From the NCBI GenBank assembly GCA_001438985.1, contig LIAZ01000046.1:1-8572 (forward strand): DNA of 8,572 bases, written 5' to 3'. The translations under genes and the position numbers were made by a program. The notes below the pieces were generated by a model, which was given only the letters and a program-made list of their open reading frames with translations, ran no database searches and was not told the origin of the DNA. Positions 1 through 6,151 of the stretch are shown piece after piece. Positions within the stretch are counted from its first letter, which is position 1. Each line of letters begins with the position of its first letter. This DNA comes from Acidimicrobium sp. BACL17 MAG-120823-bin42. GTDB lineage: Bacteria > Actinomycetota > Acidimicrobiia > Acidimicrobiales > Ilumatobacteraceae.

Positions 1-612
1 CTGAATGCTGAAGAAAAGCGTGCAACTGCGTACCACGAAGGTGGCCACGCAGTACTCGCAACGGTATTGCCAAATAGCGATCCACTACATAAAGTCACGA
101 TTCTTCCGCGCGGTATGGCACTTGGAGTGACGTGGTCGCTACCCGAGGAACGTCACACGTATTCGCGTGAGTACTTCGAAGACGTGATTTGCAAAGCAAT
201 GGGTGGTCGCGTTGCAGAACAGGTCGTCTTTGGGGCACTTAATAGCGGTGCAGCCAACGACCTCGAACAAGCAACAGGCATCGCCCGACGCATGGTTCGC
301 GAGTGGGGTATGAGCGACGCGATTGGCCCATTGGCATTTGCAGGACAACAACAAGTGTTTCTTGGCGAAGACTTAATGACGAGCGGTCGTGAATACAGCG
401 ATGAAATGGCTCGCAAGATCGATGAAGAAATCAGCCGCATTTTGCGCGAGCAAGAGGCACGTGCACGCGTGACACTTGAAAAACATCGACGTGGTCTCGA
501 CCTCGTGGCCCAAGCGCTACTTGATCAAGAAACAATTGACGGTGCAATGGTGTCGCGCTTGATTCAACAGGGACTTGGCGAACCAAGCCGCCAAACAACT
601 CCTAACAACTAG
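1..612 (+). CDS. ftsH: ATP-dependent zinc metalloprotease FtsH, C-terminal part (5' end outside window)
   Basis: This is the M41 peptidase domain of FtsH, the membrane-anchored AAA+ protease that degrades misfolded membrane proteins and some regulators. The frame is open from base 1, so the gene is cut by the window edge; the transmembrane and AAA ATPase parts lie upstream. The zinc motif HEGGH is encoded at 34-48. The family usually has HEAGH, so one middle residue differs, but both histidines and the glutamate are kept. The expected third zinc ligand is the Asp of AANDLEQAT (codon 259-261). Further family landmarks are VTILPRG, GGRVAEQ, a MVREWGMSD segment and the helical tail ending in a polar GEPSRQTTPNN. 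The TTG at 67 is internal and not a start. The stop at 610-612 overlaps the stop of the convergent thioredoxin-like gene. Identification is secure. Confidence 0.96.
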   Translation: MNAEEKRATAYHEGGHAVLATVLPNSDPLHKVTILPRGMALGVTWSLPEERHTYSREYFEDVICKAMGGRVAEQVVFGALNSGAANDLEQATGIARRMVREWGMSDAIGPLAFAGQQQVFLGEDLMTSGREYSDEMARKIDEEISRILREQEARARVTLEKHRRGLDLVAQALLDQETIDGAMVSRLIQQGLGEPSRQTTPNN

Positions 613-1052
613 CTACACGATTCATCATGTGGATGAATCATTCCATCTCGTACACGGGCTAACGCAGCCCAGATATCAGTTGCGCTAGCAGGTCCGAGAA
701 AACCTTTCTGCACCACCCCATCGCGGTCCACAATCAATAGCGTTGGCACCGCATCAATTTCGTACTTCTTATGCAGTTCGCGTTGTGCCGTAAATTCGCA
801 GACATCGACCGCGACCGACTGCGACTCAAGCACACGTGCTTTGCGTTCAATGTCTGCACATGTTGTGCAGGTTGCCGAGGTAAAGGCTAAGACCAGCCAC
901 TCTGATGCTGGATGAGCAAAATCAGTTCGATCAATCTGTGTCGGCATCTCAGGGCCTGCCTGAGTTGGCGCGACGCTAAGACGATTGCGAAGCAAACGAT
1001 TCGCAAGTACCGCGATCAGAATAATTGCGACAACGATGAATAATCGGATCAC
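609..1052 (-). CDS. Membrane-anchored thioredoxin-fold protein (CTTC active site)
   Basis: A 147-residue thioredoxin-like protein. Residues 3-19 form one hydrophobic segment (signal anchor), followed by a short basic stretch and a thioredoxin domain from about residue 50. Visible landmarks are the redox motif C62-T-T-C65 in SATCTTCADIE, the cis-proline motif AVPTLLIVD (P103) and a C-terminal helix. Two further cysteines, C85 and C146, lie outside the active site. With a lone N-terminal anchor and few positive residues before it, the domain is probably outside the cytoplasm, though topology is inferred. The start is GTG at 1050-1052; its first four bases (GTGA) contain the stop of the upstream gene, and there is no convincing Shine-Dalgarno, so translation is probably coupled. 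It is last in the operon and converges on ftsH. It could be an oxidase/reductase for the neighbouring exported proteins; the true substrate is unknown. Confidence 0.9.
   Translation of the reverse strand: MIRLFIVVAIILIAVLANRLLRNRLSVAPTQAGPEMPTQIDRTDFAHPASEWLVLAFTSATCTTCADIERKARVLESQSVAVDVCEFTAQRELHKKYEIDAVPTLLIVDRDGVVQKGFLGPASATDIWAALARVRDGMIHPHDESCS
619..639. terminator. 8-bp hairpin just after ftsH (possible terminator)
   Basis: GATTCATC (619-626) and GATGAATC (632-639) are perfectly complementary around a five-base loop, starting seven bases after the ftsH stop and lying within the 3' end of the thioredoxin-like gene. No T-tract follows on either strand and the stem is AT-rich, so termination activity is uncertain. 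Confidence 0.35.
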
Positions 1053-2527
1053 GATTCATCCGCCGGAGAAGGAAGTGTCGGTATCGCTAGAACGGCGCTA
1101 CGCCCAGGCAAATCGCGACCGCGAAGCAACATACGTTGCACAACAACTGGCGCGGTTGCCCGAACAATGATCTCGCCCTCAGGAAGACCAGCAGGGATTG
1201 CAATGACTGCAAGTCCGCCCGCAGAAAGCACCACTGACTCAAGCCCAGGAAGCGCCACCGAGCCTGCCGGTCCAACTTGGGACACACTGACAATCGACTC
1301 TGCCGGCGTTGCGTTGAGCACGACTAGGGCATCGTCAATGCCAGATGACACTCCACTTGGCGCAGACCAAAACGTTGATGCCGCACCATACGGTGCACCC
1401 AAAATCACAGAGGTCGCAACCGTATTTGCGATTCGCCGATTGATCACCTGTTCGACAACCACACCCGGTGAAACTTCTCCTGGTACATCAACCGTAGACA
1501 CAATCATTCCATATCGACCCCTGGGAACACCTGGGTACGAACCCGTATCAAACAAGGTCACACGACCAGCAGGCGCAGTCAGGCTTGCAGGTTGCGTAGA
1601 CGCATCGGAACCATCGCCCACAACAAACAACACACTCAACACAACGTCTTCGTCACTTGGATTAAGTATCACCAACTGTTCGCTTGCGCCTTCGATGTTT
1701 AATCCATCGGCAAACCACCACTCGGAACTCGTTCCACTTGACCCAAGCGCCATCGTGTAGCCCAACCGACCATCACCGAGATAATGCTGGGATCGACCAA
1801 CCACAAGTTTGCCCGCACTCGCACGCACCGATACCGCAAGCACCGGCTCATTACGCGCACCTTGGATCGCCATATTCAATGCAACAACTGAAAGCGGAGC
1901 AATAACGAACCCTTGAAGGTGTGCTGGCTGCCGCGTTGAGTCGCGCGTAACAAACGAAATATCAACGACCGTTGAATCGCTGTACGGATTAGTTAAGACC
2001 AAATTATGAAGACTGTCCGCTCCTGTAAAACCATCAGCAAAATACCAATCGGTAGCTGGTTCATTTGCACACAATGCAACAGAGTTGCCTGCAGGATGAT
2101 TAATCAATTGCTCTACTGAGCCCACTCCACCAATGATTTCAACGATCACGCTGATATACGGTGATTCAATACCCTCCTTGATGTTTTCATAGACATGAGA
2201 ACGCGCAGGAACTACAACCGTTGAGTACACCGGCGATACACCGTTTCCTAAACGCGTAATTGTGGCGATGAAATCCGCATCCGACGAATTTGAAATTGCA
2301 ACGGTTCCTGAAACAGTTCCATCGTTTCCTGGAACACCAGGACAAAACCAACTAGAGGATGATTGTTGGGAGGCAGAAACAAAAGGCATCGGAAGATCCA
2401 CCGAAATAGCCGTCTCGGCAGTCTTCACTTCCCTGCCATCAACAACAATCATGAGACCAACAACCAAGAGCGCCACAACGAAGGCAACAAGTTGAGAAAC
2501 GGTGAGATGAGTGCGTTGCTGGCTCAT
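1049..2527 (-). CDS. Exported membrane-anchored beta-rich protein with four repeats (DUF5719-like)
   Basis: A 492-residue protein with one transmembrane segment (about residues 10-30) and a long Ser/Val/Gly-rich, beta-like extracytoplasmic part. It resembles the actinobacterial DUF5719 family, which has no assigned activity and is often found next to a large GT2 membrane protein, as here. The exported part holds four units, each opening with a Trp-aromatic motif: W60 (WFCPG), W161 (WYFADG), W270 (WWFADG) and W387 (WSAPSG). Each continues with an LVxxNP-like strand (VAISN, LVLTNP, LVILNP, LVVLN) and ends near a V-E/G-Q/R motif (VEQLINH, VGRSQHY, VEQVINR, VQRMLLR). C62 and C153 appear to be the only exported cysteines and may pair. 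The ATG start overlaps the upstream stop (ATGA, 2524-2527); only a weak GGGTGAG precedes it. Family assignment is from memory of pattern and context, so moderately certain; function unknown. Confidence 0.8.
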   Translation of the reverse strand: MSQQRTHLTVSQLVAFVVALLVVGLMIVVDGREVKTAETAISVDLPMPFVSASQQSSSSWFCPGVPGNDGTVSGTVAISNSSDADFIATITRLGNGVSPVYSTVVVPARSHVYENIKEGIESPYISVIVEIIGGVGSVEQLINHPAGNSVALCANEPATDWYFADGFTGADSLHNLVLTNPYSDSTVVDISFVTRDSTRQPAHLQGFVIAPLSVVALNMAIQGARNEPVLAVSVRASAGKLVVGRSQHYLGDGRLGYTMALGSSGTSSEWWFADGLNIEGASEQLVILNPSDEDVVLSVLFVVGDGSDASTQPASLTAPAGRVTLFDTGSYPGVPRGRYGMIVSTVDVPGEVSPGVVVEQVINRRIANTVATSVILGAPYGAASTFWSAPSGVSSGIDDALVVLNATPAESIVSVSQVGPAGSVALPGLESVVLSAGGLAVIAIPAGLPEGEIIVRATAPVVVQRMLLRGRDLPGRSAVLAIPTLPSPADES

Positions 2528-5500
2528 CGCTCACCCAATCCGCTCACTCGTCGTGTAAATCGACCCAGATCGAACATCGCCGTAATCACAATGAGCCATA
2601 GGGCCATTTGGATCAGAACGAAGATGTATCGCGTGATCGGCGTATCGAAAACAACCCGCGCAGAACCTGCAATCTCGACGTCAAATGCTGTTGTGCCCCC
2701 AAAGGCAACACGAGAACCAACCGCTTCACCATTCACTTCAAGTTTCAATCGCTCACTAAACGGAACCGCAAAATGCACTGTGGACGGCTCAACTTGAAAC
2801 ACATCGCTACCGATGCCTTGACTGCGTGCGATTGGCGAAGCAGCACCAAGCGGAGATGACAGCAACACCTCGTCCCCTGCTTGTTTGCTCAGTTCAGCCG
2901 TCTGGGCATCGACTACCGCAAGTGATGGAAGCCATGCAGCATTTTCATAGATCACAAGATCACTTGCCTGATACACGCGACGGAAGTCGAGTTGTGTGGC
3001 AAGCGCCCGTAGCAAATCACTCGGCGGTACAAGTGGACGAGAAACTGTTGATTCTGCTCCATCAATAATGGGAACAACGACATAACGCACTGCAAGTGGT
3101 GCAAGCAAGCGCCCGCTACGAACAGTTTGACGATTGATCACTGCCAGCATCGCATCGCGGACTGAATCGTGCAGCGGAGAAGCATTTGACCATCGATCAC
3201 TGAACGTCAATTCGCCATCGTCAGCGACAACGAAAAACACATCATCTGCTAATTGCTCAGACGGCAACGGTAACGACAAGCGATTACCAATGTAGAGAAC
3301 GTTGTAATCACCCTCGGGAGGATCTTGTTGCATCTGAACATACAACTGAGCCACCGTTGTTTTTGATTGACCCCACGATCCACTCACGCCCATCGAAAGG
3401 GCGGGGACCATTCCGACCAATGATGCAACAACAGAGACTCCAACGATTGGCTTCCACCAGCGATAGCTCACTGACAATTCGTCATCGAAAACAAAACCCG
3501 CAAGCGATGCTGCACCGAGTGACACACCACAGGCAACAACAACGAGCATCATGCCCAAATCTGGTGTTGGAATAGAGATCACATCAGCATCAACGAGCAC
3601 CAACAGCAACCCTGTTGCAACAACAAACAACAGCGATCGTGTCGCCCACACAAACGTCGCCGATCTCGTAACGATGACGCTGACAAACACGGGAACATAA
3701 AGGCCAAGCGCGACAATCCCAATGCGTAGATACCCACCATCAAATTGCGCCAACTGGGCAAGGCCAACTCTGGGCAGTGAATCGGCAGGTAAACCGACTA
3801 TCTGGTCTAGCCAGCGAGCATTGATGAACTCACTTGACCATGGCGCGTTGAGCACCAACGCGCCTACCAGCATGACACCAAGCAACTGAACTGGTCCGCG
3901 TAGCGAATCTCGTGCAACCTTTGCAATTGCGCCACCGGCAACCCACAACAGCACCAACCACACCAATAAAGACAGGAACGAAGGGACAAACGCCGAGACG
4001 ACTGCTGCCAACAGCACTGATGCAGCGAGCATTTGTGTCTTCTTTGCACCGCGTACATCAGATTCTGCTCGAACCAACATGCGCAACACCCACGGCACCA
4101 TTGCATACACAACTAAAACGCTGAATCTGCCTTTGTTAAGTGCAAGATACGGAAGCGGATTGGCCGCATACATGACCATGCCAACGACGCGAGCACGAAT
4201 GGAGAAAAAACCTGCAGGCACTCGCCACATTCCAGCGATACCTACCAACACAAATCCCACAACACTCAAGGTTTGCAATGCGCCCAATTGACCAAAAAAC
4301 GCAGTCACCGAAACTGCAGTAAGCATCATTCCCGTTGGATTCGACCCAGATACCCCGAATCCTCCATTCGTCCAACCACTGAAATACGACGTGGCCAAAT
4401 TTCGTGCAGATTCAGATCCCTCGCGCAGTGGCAAAAACTCACCAACGTGCTGTAGACCGTCTGTCACAAATCCCCGACTGCCGACCAATACAAAACAGAC
4501 CACAACAATTGAAACAATTGACACTGTCCGTTGATGCCGAATTGCTTCTTTGGTGTCTCTTTGGGCAAACGCTGCTTGCTGAATTCGACGACTGCGCCGA
4601 CGGAAAAACGATGTCAATCGCGCGCTGCCCGCAACCTGAAGCGCATGAATTTCACTCGCTGCTACTCTGCGCAAAGGTCGTATCTCGGCGCGTCGCCGAA
4701 GAATGTAGGGGATGTCGAACACGACCCCACATGTTGCCCTCAGTGATGCAACCGCACTTTTTAGTCCGCCGCCAAACAGACCAACCACGACTTGTCCAAC
4801 CGAAATCAACAACATCTGCAGTACAACTAATGGCAGCTGCCATCTTCCAGAAAGCGTGACAACACTGCGAACTCGATTTCGTGCCTGCTCTAGTTCTGCA
4901 GACTGCACATCCGTTCGAGTATCCATCCGATTTCGGTGACGTGCCTTTGCAGCGGGAACAATCAGTACTCGCGCACCACTCAAGTGCACACGCCAGCACA
5001 AATCAATGTCTTCTCCAAAGAATTCGATGTGTCGATCAAATCCCCCAAGTTCACGAAACAAATCGGAACGAATAAGCAAACACGCACTTGACAGCGCAAA
5101 CACGTCTCGAACGCTGTCGTGCTGTTCCTGATCTTTTTCGTTGAGACCAATGGTTGGTTCGATCTCGCCAATGCGATCAACGTGCATGCCCACACTTTGT
5201 AAAATGGTTGGATTATCCCAATCGACCAACTTTGGTCCGACAACACCAGCATTAGAACGAAACACCTCTTCCACCATCTGCTCAATTGCCCGTGGTTCGA
5301 GCGCAACGTCATCGTGCAGCAAACAGAAAAATCCGCCATCTCCCTCAACAAGTCGACCGACTTCATTGATTACCGCCCCGTAGCCAGGGTTGCCCGACAC
5401 CCGACGTATTACGGCCTGAGGTATCAGCGAACTAATGACAGCAACCGGGTCAACTGGCGCATCAGCCCCAACATCAACCGCAACATCAACCGCAACATCA

Positions 5501-5697
5501 ACCAATCCCGATGTTGCGCCATCGACGATAAAGAACAGCGACTGGAGCTCGGGGTATGTCTGGTTCGCGAGGGCCTCTACCGCTTCTCGAAACCAGGCTC
5601 CGGGTTGGCAGACCACCATGGCCGCCACCACAGGAGGGGCCGCAGTGGTCCTGAGCGACCCGTCTCCTTGAAACTCACGATCATCGGGATTTATCAC
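2524..5697 (-). CDS. GT2 family glycosyltransferase fused to large polytopic membrane domain
   Basis: A 1057-residue fusion. Residues about 22-285 are a GT-A/GT2 domain: a QTYPELQSLFFIVDG segment, an NPGYGAVIN motif (103-111), the metal/sugar-nucleotide motif LHDDV (127-131) and GGFDRHIEFFGEDIDLCWR (218-236), as in rhamnosyltransferase-like enzymes. Membrane segments follow at about 288-308, 392-408, 460-490, 503-540, 553-618, 655-735 and 750-768, then a large soluble, probably external, region (about 775-1018) and a final segment at 1022-1042. The external part contains RYVVVP and VIYENAAWLPSLAVV, reminiscent of YfhO/AftD-type GT-C proteins, so the protein may carry two glycosyltransferase modules; this is inference. 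Acceptor and sugar are unknown, but cell-envelope glycan is likely. GTG at 5695-5697 is the first usable start after an in-frame stop; no Shine-Dalgarno is visible. A 12-base in-frame tandem repeat encodes V-D-V-A units at residues 66-77. Confidence 0.9.
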   Translation of the reverse strand: MINPDDREFQGDGSLRTTAAPPVVAAMVVCQPGAWFREAVEALANQTYPELQSLFFIVDGATSGLVDVAVDVAVDVGADAPVDPVAVISSLIPQAVIRRVSGNPGYGAVINEVGRLVEGDGGFFCLLHDDVALEPRAIEQMVEEVFRSNAGVVGPKLVDWDNPTILQSVGMHVDRIGEIEPTIGLNEKDQEQHDSVRDVFALSSACLLIRSDLFRELGGFDRHIEFFGEDIDLCWRVHLSGARVLIVPAAKARHRNRMDTRTDVQSAELEQARNRVRSVVTLSGRWQLPLVVLQMLLISVGQVVVGLFGGGLKSAVASLRATCGVVFDIPYILRRRAEIRPLRRVAASEIHALQVAGSARLTSFFRRRSRRIQQAAFAQRDTKEAIRHQRTVSIVSIVVVCFVLVGSRGFVTDGLQHVGEFLPLREGSESARNLATSYFSGWTNGGFGVSGSNPTGMMLTAVSVTAFFGQLGALQTLSVVGFVLVGIAGMWRVPAGFFSIRARVVGMVMYAANPLPYLALNKGRFSVLVVYAMVPWVLRMLVRAESDVRGAKKTQMLAASVLLAAVVSAFVPSFLSLLVWLVLLWVAGGAIAKVARDSLRGPVQLLGVMLVGALVLNAPWSSEFINARWLDQIVGLPADSLPRVGLAQLAQFDGGYLRIGIVALGLYVPVFVSVIVTRSATFVWATRSLLFVVATGLLLVLVDADVISIPTPDLGMMLVVVACGVSLGAASLAGFVFDDELSVSYRWWKPIVGVSVVASLVGMVPALSMGVSGSWGQSKTTVAQLYVQMQQDPPEGDYNVLYIGNRLSLPLPSEQLADDVFFVVADDGELTFSDRWSNASPLHDSVRDAMLAVINRQTVRSGRLLAPLAVRYVVVPIIDGAESTVSRPLVPPSDLLRALATQLDFRRVYQASDLVIYENAAWLPSLAVVDAQTAELSKQAGDEVLLSSPLGAASPIARSQGIGSDVFQVEPSTVHFAVPFSERLKLEVNGEAVGSRVAFGGTTAFDVEIAGSARVVFDTPITRYIFVLIQMALWLIVITAMFDLGRFTRRVSGLGER
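5469..5504. repeat. Three-copy 12-bp in-frame tandem repeat inside the GT2 gene
   Basis: The unit caacatcaaccg occurs three times head to tail (5469-5480, 5481-5492, 5493-5504); the third copy differs only at its last base. On the coding strand it gives V-D-V-A, V-D-V-A, V-D-V-G (residues 66-77), in the loop after the first GT2 strand motif (IVDG). Because 12 is a multiple of three, gain or loss of a unit keeps the frame. It may be a length-variable loop. Confidence 0.85.
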
Positions 5698-5758
5698 GGC
5701 GTAAATAGGCTAGTTGCCCCCTGGCTTAGCAGTCCCCCCTACCAACAGACAGATAATT

Positions 5759-5785
5759 GTGCTCATTGCTTGCAATAGTTAGCAC
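5759..5785. promoter_or_regulatory. Nested inverted repeats over the -35 element (candidate operator)
   Basis: ATTGC-tt-GCAAT (5765-5776) is a perfect 5-2-5 palindrome covering the -35 hexamer. It is flanked by GTGCT (5759-5763) and AGCAC (5781-5785), which are also complementary. A further pair, AATTGT (5755-5760) and ACAATT (5794-5799), reaches into the -10. The arrangement is what a repressor or activator site between divergent genes would look like, but no matching regulator is encoded in the window. Confidence 0.4.
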
Positions 5786-5798
5786 CGCGAGATACAAT
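5770..5798 (+). promoter_or_regulatory. Sigma-70-type promoter for the 99-aa gene and flippase
   Basis: TTGCAA (5770-5775) and TACAAT (5793-5798) are separated by exactly 17 bases, matching TTGACA/TATAAT at four and five of six positions. Transcription would start near 5805, leaving a leader of about 47 bases before the ATG at 5852. No other comparable promoter was seen in the window. Confidence 0.75.
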
Positions 5799-5840
5799 TT
5801 TACGCACGTACCCCAAGCGCAGTTCATACTGCCGTTGACA

Positions 5841-5845
5841 AGGAG
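5841..5845 (+). promoter_or_regulatory. Shine-Dalgarno site AGGAG for the 99-aa gene
   Basis: AGGAG ends six bases before the ATG at 5852 and fixes that start. It is the only textbook ribosome binding site in the window; most other starts here are coupled, overlapping or possibly leaderless. Confidence 0.85.
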
Positions 5846-5851
5846 CCCATC

Positions 5852-6151
5852 ATGAAGATTCCCGGAATCGACCTCACCAAGTTAGATGTCCAAGCCGTCA
5901 CCTCCCGACTCCCGCACATACCCACCGACAAAGTTGTGACGTTGGCAAAAGATGCCGCATACACCACCGTCGGATTTGGCGTATTGGCTTTTCAGAAGAC
6001 TCAAGTGCGCCGTCGTGAATTCACGGAAGAGATTCAAGCCAAATTGCCTGCAGTAGCAACAGAAGCAGTAACGAAGGCGACATCTGCACTCACTAACCTA
6101 CGAGGGCTTGTCAAATTCACAAAACCATCCGCAAACGAAGAACACAACTAG
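5852..6151 (+). CDS. Small protein of unknown function (99 aa)
   Basis: I do not recognise this protein. It has a polar N-terminus with alternating Pro/Leu (IPGIDLTKLDV, RLPHIPTDKV), a central hydrophobic stretch at about residues 35-47 (AAYTTVGFGVLAF) that is short for a membrane span, then a basic-acidic KTQVRRREF segment and a long Ala/Thr/Leu-rich, probably helical tail. The hydrophobic patch followed by an amphipathic helix would suit a peripheral membrane or self-associating helical protein; a distant likeness to HbhA- or phasin-type helical proteins is possible but weak. The start is well supported by AGGAG six bases upstream and by the strong promoter at 5770-5798. Its last 44 bases overlap the flippase frame, so the two are probably one transcript and coupled in translation, which hints at a shared role. 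A coding gene is likely; its function is open. Confidence 0.8.
   Translation: MKIPGIDLTKLDVQAVTSRLPHIPTDKVVTLAKDAAYTTVGFGVLAFQKTQVRRREFTEEIQAKLPAVATEAVTKATSALTNLRGLVKFTKPSANEEHN

Larger units (their letters stand above)
5698..5851. promoter_or_regulatory. Divergent intergenic regulatory region
   Basis: These 154 bases separate the start of the GT2 operon (-) from the 99-residue gene (+). They hold a strong + strand promoter (5770-5798), nested inverted repeats (5755-5799) and a Shine-Dalgarno site (5841-5845). For the - strand I see no convincing -35/-10 pair; TAGCCT nine bases before the GTG and TTATCT (5752-5757 on the minus strand) are weak -10 candidates. A GC-rich run of C residues lies at 5717-5738. 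No RNA gene was recognised. Confidence 0.6.

Noticed and set aside
67..69. TTG as a start for the ftsH-derived frame
   Set aside because: The frame is open to base 1 and the essential HEGGH motif lies upstream of this codon.
1167..1760. Long + strand open frame (197 codons) opposite the DUF5719-like gene
   Set aside because: It is antisense to a well-supported gene, is low-complexity Thr/Ser/Pro-rich as expected from a reverse reading, and has no start signals of its own.
4404..4859. Plus-strand open frame of 151 codons within the GT2/membrane gene
   Set aside because: It lies wholly antisense to the fusion protein, without a ribosome site or recognisable domain.
5717..5738. C-rich run as a G-quadruplex or terminator on the minus strand
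   Set aside because: Only two or three G-runs of useful length on the minus strand and no matching stem with a T-tract.
5314..5778. Plus-strand open frame of 154 codons across the GT2 gene start
   Set aside because: It is antisense to the conserved GT2 domain, includes the N-R-N-I reading of the 12-bp repeat, and runs into the promoter region; no family features.
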